From assembly GCA_030523325.1 (NCBI GenBank), contig JAUNIS010000024.1, positions 1 through 33,417 of the forward strand: 33,417 bases of DNA, read 5' to 3'. The notes beneath the pieces are model-generated. The model saw only the letters and a list, made by a program, of their open reading frames with translations. It made no database searches and was not told the origin of the DNA. This DNA is from Phascolarctobacterium sp. GTDB taxonomy: Bacteria; Bacillota; Negativicutes; Acidaminococcales; Acidaminococcaceae. Shown here one piece after another: positions 24,259-31,821 of this stretch. Made by a program: the position numbers and the translations under genes. The first letter of the stretch is position 1; the number at the start of each line of letters is the position of its first letter.

Positions 24259-27200
24259 TTACTCACCTACAATACGAATAATACCATTAGCCAACGGTTC
24301 CATAAGTATATCAGCTTCTTTTGTTGTTTGTTGTATCTTGGCAACCTTCCCATTATAAGATACCTCTGCTTTTTCTTCTTGACCAACATACATATTTCTA
24401 ATGGATAAGTCGCTAGCATCGCTTGCCTTTTGTTCAAGTGACCTTATAAGATTATTATGATTATTCGCTAAACTTTCAAGCTTATAATTAGATATTTGTT
24501 GAACATCTTCCTTGTATTTAGACTGTTCTATAAAGAATTTCTCTATGTGTTTTTCTTCCAATTTGCTCCAATCAAGAGAATAGTCCCCTAGAACAGTCTC
24601 CGTGCTGTTAGCACATTGAAGAATATCAAACAGTTCTGCACCAACTTGTTCATTCTCGCAAACAGTCACAAGTTTTGTAAATTCTCTTAAACCAGTGTAT
24701 TTCCAGGAATAAATGCAAAAAGCATATGTTCCAGCCGGCAAATCATTAGTAAAATGATTAAGTTTGATGTTGAATACCTGATTGGTCTCGAAATACTTTG
24801 CAGCTTGTTTTGCAAGTGGGTGTACCGTCGTAATGAAAAAACTATTCCTATTCTTTTCAGCTGTTTCAGAGTCAAAAGTAATATAGTGATTTGGTTTTCT
24901 GCCGTTGAGATAATTTTCCCATTCTTTTCTCATGGCATTCATCTTCCCTGGAAGTGCACGAACATCACCAAGCAAAGCAGTCCTAGCTTCAACAGATAGT
25001 CTTAAGGTATATAACGGTCCATCACCAAGAAGAGAACTGTTTTTACCAATACGCTCTTTTAAGTAAGCAGTAATCAAATTCTTAATATTTGCAGGTTTTA
25101 GCCAAGGGTTTTCCGCTTTTTTGAGTTCTTCACTTGTTGTAAACTCAGATAAATCAAAACCAAATAATTCTTTTTCTTCATTTTCAAGTGTATTTATTTC
25201 TTGAACCTTACGAACTTCATTATCTGCTATTTGTTGTAATTTTTCCTCACGTTGTTCTTTAGTAAGCTTTGTGTCAACAGCAATCTCTTCAATTTGGGAC
25301 GCTATTTCCCCTAGAATTGTTTCACAGTCACCAATACTCTTCGCGAACACACCTATCCTGCTTAGACAACGATGATAAATTTCTGCATCGACAGTATCTT
25401 TAGTAATAACATTATAAATATTGACAGATTCGCTTAACTGACCACGGCGATCAATACGACCAATTCTTTGTTCTATGCGCATAGGATTCCATGGTAAATC
25501 ATAATTTATCATCATATTGCAAAACTGGTAGTCTAAGCCTTCAGAACCAACTTCGGTGAAAAGAAGTATATCCAATGCATTAGCATCATCTTTCGGCAAT
25601 GAAAACCTTTCTTTAAAAGCGTACCGTGTTTCGTCCTTAACACTACCGTCTATCTGTTCAACTCTAAGGCCCTCTCTTAAAAGTTTTCTCTTAATGTAAG
25701 CCAAAGTATGCTTAAAGGTGCTAAACATCATTATTTTATTGTTTTCCTCGGCTTGCTTTTTCCTTATAACTTCTAGCGTCTTATCGAATTTGCTGTCTTC
25801 ATTCGGAAGGTTTTCAGCAAGGTATATGAGTCTAGCAGAAATTCTCTTAAGCGCATCAATGGATATCCCACCTACGTCAAATTTATCCAATTCAATTTCA
25901 GGGTCATCCGTTAATTGGCTGAATCTTCTTTCTACGATATCCTTAATATAAGGTGCTATACCAAAAATACAACTCGCTGCCTGACGTCGCAATGTACTAA
26001 TCATAAACGGAACAGTTCTAGGAAAATGTAAAAGAGACAAAGCATTTTGTTCAAATCTTAAAAGTTCCTCGTGCAATTCACTCTGGGCAGTAGTAAATTC
26101 AACTTCAATGGTATGAGATTTTCTAACACAAAAGTCTTGGATATCTCTTCTTCTCGTCCTATTGAACATAGTATTAAAACTGTGTAATGATTCAATATCA
26201 GAAATAAGTTGAACCCTTTCTTCGCGAGTTATATCTGCGGCTTGTAATCTTTCTAACACACTTTTGTATAAGGGATTTTCAGAAATCACACTATCTCCCC
26301 ATTGTGTCTTGCGAACATCTTTTAACGTAGTGAGTGCCTCTGCCTGCCAATTTTCTTTATTGCTTCTAACTATCCTAGAACATTTTGTAATATATTCATT
26401 AGGCCTTGACATAACGGCAAATGTATTTTCATCGATAACCACATCCGGTCTAAGCACATTCATTATTGTAAAAAGATCACGATCAGAAGTCTGTAAAGGA
26501 GTAGCAGTTAACATAACAACTGCGTCTGCTCTATCACAAAAATACTTCGTACATTTATAAGCAAATGCCTTTTCCTTTTCCATGCTCCCGTTTCTAATAT
26601 GGTGAGCCTCATCCACAATGACTAAATCAAAATGTGGTTCAGGATCCAAATCTTTTAATCCGTAACCCTTACCCCTTTTTGTATCCTCGCCAGTATATGT
26701 CTTGCTATCTAAAATAGAATAGGGAACTATTATCTTATTAAAACGAGCAGGCCACTCTCCGTCTCTATCCGTGTCAGAGATAGCCTCTCTTAAACTTTGA
26801 CCAGTCATAGATACAAATTCTTCATCAAATCTCCTCATTTCTAATTCCCATTTACGTTCAGCAACAAGAGGTCTGGGACATATAACTACCACTCTCTCTA
26901 ATTCGCTACGTGCTTCCAACTCTTTAATTATTAATCCTGCTTCGATAGTTTTACCAACACCAACACTATCGGCAATAAGAATGCGTGGTTCGTCAGCATG
27001 GATGAGTTTTAAGGCTGGTCTAAATTGATAAGGTACAAAATCTATACGTGCTGAATTTAAAGAATATAAATTGTTTGCTGAAGGATTATTTATTTGGTAA
27101 GCCGTAATATGGCTAGTAAAAGTATTCGCATCTACCCATTTTATATCAGAAGTTTGACCAAGTAATTCAATCTGATTCTCCATAAAGGGTCGAATTTTAT

Positions 27201-27846
27201 TATCTACCAATACTTTATAAACAGTATGCTTACCAACAATAGAAATACTATCGACAATGCCTAATTTCCCTGGAAGGGTGTTTATGGACACATGACTACC
27301 TACAACAATAGGATTAGCTGTTACGGCAACTTTCTTTTCATCAGGCACTGGTTCATTAACGATAGGCACTTTAAACAAGAGAGTCTCTTCTTCGGAAATT
27401 TCTACTTCTTCAAGCAAGTTCTGAACTTCATTACCAATATGCTCTTCGGCATTGATTTGACCTAAAAACTCAATAAGAACTTTCAAATCGTTGATAATTG
27501 TATCTTTACCAGGTAGTTGAACACTCAAATGAGCCCAGTTATTGCGCACTTTTACCATTTTAAAAACGCATTCTCGCTCTTGTGTAGGCAAATAAAAACT
27601 TGTTCTCATAGCATACCAAGATTTATATGTTATACGTAACAAAGCAGCAAGATCAAAATCTTCTAACTTTGTAATATTCTTTTTCTGCGCTATATCTTTT
27701 TGTGATTCCGTAAGATTTGCTATTACACAATCATCCCACCAAGTATCATTAACTTTAGCTAATCTCCTGCCTAGCCACTTAGACAAAGCTTTTGCAGATT
27801 CACGAAGATATGTATTTATTTTTGTTATTAAAGTCTGATCGTCCAT
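24259..27846 (-). CDS. HEPN (Swt1-like) domain fused to a RapA-like SNF2/DEAH helicase
   Basis: 1195 residues. Residues 1-130 are helical with FDLAALLRITYKSWYAM and KVRNNWAHL, i.e. an R-x4-H motif (Arg101-His106) typical of HEPN RNase domains of the Swt1 type. About 180-230 resembles the RapA tudor-like region (GSHVSI.., VYKVLVDN..IRPF). The SF2/SNF2 motor follows: Walker A DSVGVGKT (293-300), DEAH at 412-415, LTATP (446-450), MMFSTFKHTLAYI (706-718), LLFTEVGSEGLD (761-772) and the arginine-finger motif EQRIGRIDRRGQ (792-803). The C-terminal ~300 residues are coiled/helical with no recognised domain. AAGGATGG precedes the ATG, and an internal promoter sits upstream. It would move on DNA with ATP and may cut RNA; the latter is inferred from the R-x4-H motif. 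Confidence 0.88.
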   Translation of the reverse strand: MDDQTLITKINTYLRESAKALSKWLGRRLAKVNDTWWDDCVIANLTESQKDIAQKKNITKLEDFDLAALLRITYKSWYAMRTSFYLPTQERECVFKMVKVRNNWAHLSVQLPGKDTIINDLKVLIEFLGQINAEEHIGNEVQNLLEEVEISEEETLLFKVPIVNEPVPDEKKVAVTANPIVVGSHVSINTLPGKLGIVDSISIVGKHTVYKVLVDNKIRPFMENQIELLGQTSDIKWVDANTFTSHITAYQINNPSANNLYSLNSARIDFVPYQFRPALKLIHADEPRILIADSVGVGKTIEAGLIIKELEARSELERVVVICPRPLVAERKWELEMRRFDEEFVSMTGQSLREAISDTDRDGEWPARFNKIIVPYSILDSKTYTGEDTKRGKGYGLKDLDPEPHFDLVIVDEAHHIRNGSMEKEKAFAYKCTKYFCDRADAVVMLTATPLQTSDRDLFTIMNVLRPDVVIDENTFAVMSRPNEYITKCSRIVRSNKENWQAEALTTLKDVRKTQWGDSVISENPLYKSVLERLQAADITREERVQLISDIESLHSFNTMFNRTRRRDIQDFCVRKSHTIEVEFTTAQSELHEELLRFEQNALSLLHFPRTVPFMISTLRRQAASCIFGIAPYIKDIVERRFSQLTDDPEIELDKFDVGGISIDALKRISARLIYLAENLPNEDSKFDKTLEVIRKKQAEENNKIMMFSTFKHTLAYIKRKLLREGLRVEQIDGSVKDETRYAFKERFSLPKDDANALDILLFTEVGSEGLDYQFCNMMINYDLPWNPMRIEQRIGRIDRRGQLSESVNIYNVITKDTVDAEIYHRCLSRIGVFAKSIGDCETILGEIASQIEEIAVDTKLTKEQREEKLQQIADNEVRKVQEINTLENEEKELFGFDLSEFTTSEELKKAENPWLKPANIKNLITAYLKERIGKNSSLLGDGPLYTLRLSVEARTALLGDVRALPGKMNAMRKEWENYLNGRKPNHYITFDSETAEKNRNSFFITTVHPLAKQAAKYFETNQVFNIKLNHFTNDLPAGTYAFCIYSWKYTGLREFTKLVTVCENEQVGAELFDILQCANSTETVLGDYSLDWSKLEEKHIEKFFIEQSKYKEDVQQISNYKLESLANNHNNLIRSLEQKASDASDLSIRNMYVGQEEKAEVSYNGKVAKIQQTTKEADILMEPLANGIIRIVGE

Positions 27847-27905
27847 GCTAATCCCATCCTTTTATATTTTATAAATCTTGTTAAATTTACACCCCTAATA
27901 TGTAT

Positions 27906-27934
27906 ATAATACCATATAGTTTATCATGTGTAAA
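27906..27934 (-). promoter_or_regulatory. Internal promoter for the helicase-GHKL genes
   Basis: On the minus strand TTTACA (27929-27934) and TATTAT (27906-27911) are 17 bp apart, about 60 bp before the helicase ATG. Confidence 0.6.
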
Positions 27935-27942
27935 ATACACAA

Positions 27943-27970
27943 GGACCACACCCAAAACTAGGTGTGGTCC
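27943..27970 (-). terminator. Hairpin between methyltransferase and helicase genes (terminator or attenuator)
   Basis: GGACCACACC (27943-27952) and GGTGTGGTCC (27961-27970) form a perfect 10-bp stem with an 8-nt loop. The minus-strand follow-on is CTTGTGTATTTT, a poor T-tract, so termination may be partial. Confidence 0.6.
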
Positions 27971-27988
27971 TAATAGTTTGTTATGTAG

Positions 27989-29431
27989 TTACTTATCTTT
28001 CGGCTCGTGTCTAAAAATTTCCTCAAGCCTTACTTCCATATCAGCAATAAGATTTACAACAAGCGCATTGCCCATCATAAACCTTCTTTTGTTCTCTGGC
28101 ATTTCAGTTACAGAGCCATCTTTATTCTTGCAAAATTTTGTTGTATCAGTCGGGAACCCTTGAATACGTTCTGTCTCGGCAGCTGTAAGTAGTCTGATGC
28201 GACCTGTACGTTTATCTCTGACGATATGCGTACTACGATTAAAACTACCTTCAGATGTAAGCATGGTACGAGCAGGCTTATCATACTCGTCGAGCAAGGA
28301 CATGGCACCTTCTGAAAAAATATACTCATGACCATTAGCTGCTTGGCGTTTTAATTTCTTAGCGCCCTTTATATATTGCCAAGTCTGACGTTCGTCCTGC
28401 CCTAGTTTTCCTTCAGTTTCGTCTGAATGGGTAACGGATGGATCTGTATAATAGATTCTTTCCTCAGGAACAAAATATTTTTCATCGACTATGGTGTCCT
28501 CACTCTCGAGAACATCACCAAGAGTAATCTGTTTGCCTTGATAGTTTGGCTTAGTTGTTGCTGTATAAACTACGCCATCAATCATGGCTCCAGCATTTTC
28601 AAAGTTAAAAGAAAAGCTTGCAGAAATTTCACCAATCTCTCGCGGTAATTCTTTCGTAGTTACATTTTTATCTTGAACGGTTTCTACAGGAAATACTCTT
28701 GCAAAAAAACCTTCTTCGTTAAAAAGTTTTGTAATATTACAATAGTGCTTTTCCTCTTCGAAGAGATTTGTCTGCTCGTCGGTACGACTTACGCCAATAT
28801 ATTTATCTATTCTTCCACAATATTTTGTCGTATTCTCATAAGCGAAAATGAAAGTCCTTCTGCGTCTTTGCTGCTTACCGTATTCAGCCGCATTAATTAC
28901 TCTCCACTCCACTGTATACCCTAGGTCTCTTAAGCAACCAAGAATAACTGCGAAATCTCTTCCACGCTGTTTAGCTGGCGATTTAAGTAATCTGTCGACG
29001 TTCTCTAGTAAAATAAAGGGAGGTCTTTTCACCTCGACGGTCTCACGAATTGACCACCAGAGAACACCCTTTTTACCTTCCAAGCCTTTAGAAGATTTCA
29101 AAGTTGATGCAACAGAATAATCCTGACATGGAAAGCCCCCGACCAAAAGATTAAAGTCCGGTATGCTCGCTTTATCTACAGTAGAAATATCCTCGTTAGT
29201 AGTATCATTGCCGCTAAGGTCTAACGCATTGCCAAAATTATACACATAACAAGAATGTGCGTACTGAGTACTTTTTTCAGCTGGCTCCCATTGACTGAAC
29301 CACACAGTCTTCCATTTTTCGTTTGTCTCTTTTTCACGAACCTTTCTAAGGTCTTCTGCGGTAAGCAGTTTATTCAAACCACAGCGAAAACCACCAACAC
29401 CTGCGAAAAGCTCACATACAGTTTTTTTCAT
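27989..29431 (-). CDS. C5-cytosine DNA methyltransferase of the Sau3AI-like R-M system
   Basis: 480 residues with the ordered C5-methyltransferase motifs: I ELFAGVGGFRCGL (7-19), IV GGFPCQDYSVAS with nucleophile Cys102, VI LLENVDRLL (141-149), VIII QQRRRRTFIF (187-196), a long variable target-recognition region (about 200-400), IX RLLTAAETERIQGFP, and X MMGNALVVNLIADM near the C-terminus. It transfers methyl from SAM to cytosine and should protect the sites cut by the adjacent Sau3AI/MutH-like enzyme, so GATC with methylated C is the predicted target (inference from the partner). It has its own good promoter (TTGATC-17-TATAAT) inside the end of the endonuclease gene, an arrangement that allows methylation before restriction. 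Confidence 0.95.
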   Translation of the reverse strand: MKKTVCELFAGVGGFRCGLNKLLTAEDLRKVREKETNEKWKTVWFSQWEPAEKSTQYAHSCYVYNFGNALDLSGNDTTNEDISTVDKASIPDFNLLVGGFPCQDYSVASTLKSSKGLEGKKGVLWWSIRETVEVKRPPFILLENVDRLLKSPAKQRGRDFAVILGCLRDLGYTVEWRVINAAEYGKQQRRRRTFIFAYENTTKYCGRIDKYIGVSRTDEQTNLFEEEKHYCNITKLFNEEGFFARVFPVETVQDKNVTTKELPREIGEISASFSFNFENAGAMIDGVVYTATTKPNYQGKQITLGDVLESEDTIVDEKYFVPEERIYYTDPSVTHSDETEGKLGQDERQTWQYIKGAKKLKRQAANGHEYIFSEGAMSLLDEYDKPARTMLTSEGSFNRSTHIVRDKRTGRIRLLTAAETERIQGFPTDTTKFCKNKDGSVTEMPENKRRFMMGNALVVNLIADMEVRLEEIFRHEPKDK

Positions 29432-29462
29432 TTAAAAATCCTAAAGTTAATTTTTTGTTTTA

Positions 29463-29491
29463 ATTATACCACAGCAAACGAATTCGATCAA
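29463..29491 (-). promoter_or_regulatory. Methyltransferase promoter with a GATC inside the -35 hexamer
   Basis: On the minus strand TTGATC (29486-29491), 17 bp, TATAAT (29463-29468) with a TGG extension before the -10. The -35 contains GATC (29486-29489), the predicted methylation and cleavage target of this system. Confidence 0.75.
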
Positions 29492-29495
29492 CAAT

Positions 29496-30926
29496 CTATT
29501 TTAAGAAATCATCATTAAGCTGACTTAAAATATAAGAATTATTTAACCAGAAGCATTGCTTGGGATAGGTTCTTCCGTCAGGAAGCTCGTACACATCCTG
29601 TTTATTTTGGGCATGAGGACGAACGTGAGAAACTCTGTTCTCAGATTGTTTAGGGAAATTATTTGTAAGTCGCTTACCTTTAGGAACAATAACTAATCCA
29701 TCAAGAAGCACCTGTTTTGTTTTTTCCCATACGGCTTTGACATCGTTTTCGAGGTCCTCGTAGGGTATATTCCAAAACTGACAGCCTTGCAGTCTTAATA
29801 TACCTTCGCTATCCTCACGATAAACTACGAATAAAAATCTTGTATCCCTAAGGTAGTTGCCAAATGTTGAGTCTTCCCACTCCTCTTCAACAAGCTCTTT
29901 AAACTTGAAGGCAGGGAAGGACATATTTTCTTTAATTTTATTATTTTTATTTACTCTGATAGTCTTAACAACTATACCTGCCTTTTGGAATTCAGCAGCA
30001 TTATTGCCTGTTACACCTAGAATTCTAAAGACCAGCATCGATTCTAAATTCTTTGGTGAATTTTGTATAGTACCTAAGAATCTCTGTTTTAAATCTGTTA
30101 CTGACCAATTTTTATAAGCTGCGATTTTATCAACAACGTATTGCTCAAAAGTTTTATCAGTTTCCTCTTTGAGAATCGGTTCATAAGTAATCTTCCCAGG
30201 GATTATAATATTATTCAGAACATTTGTCATGTAACTGTTCTTCAGACAAAAAGCCCTTGGTTTAGCAAGAATATCACTACAAGGTTGTTTCCTACGGTCA
30301 GCCGATGATGAAGCCTTAGTACAAGCTCCAAGATATAATGTGTCACCCTCAGACAATTCATGAGCATGTCCTGACTTGATTTTATTAATAATCTTTTGAA
30401 AGTCTTCTTCAATAACCTTTAAATCCTCTTTTGGCGGTGAAAACAATCTTGCGTAGTCGATTCTGTAGTCGAGACGATTTTTAATTTCTGCGAGATATAA
30501 ATAATAAATCAAAAGCATTAGCCTCATCTTTGCATAAACGTGACTATTAGGAAATGCTTCATCGATTACCGCACAATAATCAATCATTGAGATGACAAGT
30601 CGCTCTTTAGCACTAAGTAAACCCTTGGAATTCTTTTTATAAGGAGTTACTTTAAGTTCTACGCCGGCTTCGTAAAAATCTGGACGAGAATCGCTATTAG
30701 CCTCGTAATGAAAAAATCTTTCTTCGATGATTTCACCCAGCCCGCCTTTTCTACGCTTATTCTCGTGTTCATTAGCGTAGTTGGGATTATCAGACCTTGT
30801 TCTAAAGCCATTTTCATTCTTTTCATCGTCTTCTATAATCTGACGAAATGTTTTGCCAATTAACTTTTGCGCATACATTTCGATAGAAAGTGGATTTGTT
30901 TTATCGTAACCTAAAATTTGTTCCAT
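29496..30926 (-). CDS. Sau3AI/MutH-like type II restriction endonuclease (predicted GATC)
   Basis: About 476 residues, close to Sau3AI. The N-terminal MutH-like core shows RRKGGLGEIIEERFF, then RPDFYEAGVELKV; the PD-(D/E)xK residues are Asp85, Glu92 and Lys94 (numbered from the longer ORF), with the same D-x6-E-x-K spacing as MutH, plus the preceding helix Glu (Glu70/71). The second half (about 250-470) probably corresponds to the catalytically silent second MutH-like domain of Sau3AI. It cuts unmethylated target DNA. The longer ORF starts at 30932, but GAGGAG abuts that ATG; it is 7 bases from the second ATG at 30926, which I choose. First gene of the cluster. Confidence 0.9.
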   Translation of the reverse strand: MEQILGYDKTNPLSIEMYAQKLIGKTFRQIIEDDEKNENGFRTRSDNPNYANEHENKRRKGGLGEIIEERFFHYEANSDSRPDFYEAGVELKVTPYKKNSKGLLSAKERLVISMIDYCAVIDEAFPNSHVYAKMRLMLLIYYLYLAEIKNRLDYRIDYARLFSPPKEDLKVIEEDFQKIINKIKSGHAHELSEGDTLYLGACTKASSSADRRKQPCSDILAKPRAFCLKNSYMTNVLNNIIIPGKITYEPILKEETDKTFEQYVVDKIAAYKNWSVTDLKQRFLGTIQNSPKNLESMLVFRILGVTGNNAAEFQKAGIVVKTIRVNKNNKIKENMSFPAFKFKELVEEEWEDSTFGNYLRDTRFLFVVYREDSEGILRLQGCQFWNIPYEDLENDVKAVWEKTKQVLLDGLVIVPKGKRLTNNFPKQSENRVSHVRPHAQNKQDVYELPDGRTYPKQCFWLNNSYILSQLNDDFLK

Positions 30927-31096
30927 ATCCATACTCCTCAGCTCATCACATAAATTTTATCAGTTACTGACGAGCGATGATAAATCACACTCCCTTCTTA
31001 TTCCCTACTCCCTCGCGTTTTTCCTGCCATCCTACAAAAACTCACGCTCTATCTAAAAAATTTTCCCCAGCCAAAGCTCTAATTTTATTTCAAACC

Positions 31097-31396
31097 TTAC
31101 ACCTCACAAAACATTTCAGCAATAAAATGCGCGTTAAACTTTCGCTCCAATCCATCGTCAAACCTCACGGTCAAATAATTACTCGTTAGCTGTACGACCA
31201 TGCCAATGTCAAAGATTTCATGCTCAACCAATTTGCAAATCCTTTTATCCTTCCACCTAGCATAAAAAACCGTAACCGTCAAATCTAACGCGGATTCCAC
31301 TTTCAAATTCAATAAAGTATAATCGTCGTGTGGGATTTTCTCACACGATTTTTCTTTAGAGCAAATTAGAGTGTTTTTACCACTGTCGTAATCGCT
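31097..31396 (-). pseudogene. C-terminal remnant of an unidentified protein (71-residue ORF from a TTG, frame open further upstream)
   Basis: The frame is open on the minus strand from 31396 to the stop at 31097 without an ATG; the only starts are non-ATG (TTG at 31312, giving 71 residues). The end (EHEIFDIGMVVQLTSNYLTV, then RFDDGLERKFNAHFIAEMF) looks like a small SH3-type beta fold (G.VV...NYLTV.FDDG) that commonly ends larger proteins. No ribosome site is seen. I read it as the leftover of a deleted gene; it could instead be a small expressed protein. The rest of 30933-31096 shows no gene. Confidence 0.35.
31326..31357 (+). terminator. Orphan rho-independent terminator
   Basis: TCGTGTGGGA (31326-31335), TTT loop, TCTCACACGA (31339-31348) with one wobble, then TTTTTCTTT. 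No plus-strand gene lies directly upstream. Confidence 0.7.
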
Positions 31397-31410
31397 CTAA
31401 ATCACTCTAA
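31355..31410. repeat. Interleaved inverted repeats A-B-A'-B'
   Basis: TTTAGAGC (31355-31362) pairs with GCTCTAAA (31394-31401), and TTAGAGTG (31366-31373) pairs with CACTCTAA (31403-31410). The pairs interlock rather than nest. They may be operator half-sites, mutually exclusive RNA hairpins, or end structures of the nearby IS remnant. Confidence 0.6.
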
Positions 31411-31437
31411 TCATACAGAACAGGAAGTGTGTAAAAC

Positions 31438-31548
31438 ATGTCAACAAGTCTCCAGTCCTTGAATGAAAACCAGTCAATACAAGAATGGGCAACCAGAATA
31501 AAAGAATGCCGTAACAGTAAAGAGAAACCTTCTTTTCTGGTAACTTGA
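31438..31548 (+). pseudogene. 5' stub of an IS66-family accessory gene (TnpA-like)
   Basis: An ATG preceded by AGGAAG opens a 36-codon frame reading MSTSLQSLNENQSIQEWATR, then IKECRNS. I recognise this as the N-terminus of the small IS66-family accessory protein (TnpA/orfA; IxxWxxRIxxCRxS). After CRNS the expected SGLSVxxWC continuation is lost and the frame ends within ten codons. No tnpB, tnpC transposase or clear terminal inverted repeat is found, so only a fragment of the element remains. 31549-31739 contains no recognisable gene. Confidence 0.6.
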
Positions 31549-31739
31549 TCATCAAGAGCTTGAGGATACATGGTATCATATTCGAAGGCGTCAGAAGCTA
31601 CGAGGAACGTAAAATAATCATAACATTTTAAAGTTCTATTCCAAGGCGAGGTAATTGAATTTCTTTATGGATTCGTGCTTTACATAAAAATGTGTAATAA
31701 AAACATTCTCAGAGATTCGTAAATAGCAGTGATTGTGTA

Positions 31740-31769
31740 TTGACGACTTGAGAGTTAATTTGCTAAGAT
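31740..31769 (+). promoter_or_regulatory. Promoter of the BMP-family protein gene
   Basis: TTGACG (31740-31745), 18-bp spacer, TAAGAT (31764-31769) with a TGC extension. The leader to the ATG is about 45 nt. Confidence 0.65.
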
Positions 31770-31821
31770 TATCTTGCAATATTTGTTTGCGGTAAATTGT
31801 TTTGATTTGGAGGAGAATGTC

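Noticed and set aside
19635..30926. DISARM, BREX or Dnd-type naming of the defence cluster
   Set aside because: No DrmA/DrmB/DUF1998 or PLD genes, no PglZ/BrxL/BrxC, and no DndCDE motifs; the nuclease and methylase are a type II Sau3AI-like pair.
30977..31189. 70-residue plus-strand ORF as the source of the orphan terminator
   Set aside because: Low-complexity translation, no ribosome site, and it is antisense to the minus-strand remnant; not supportable as a gene.
31355..31410. Classical H-type pseudoknot
   Set aside because: The loop between the two helices would be 20 nt while the loop that must cross a helix has one base, which is poor geometry for an H-type fold.
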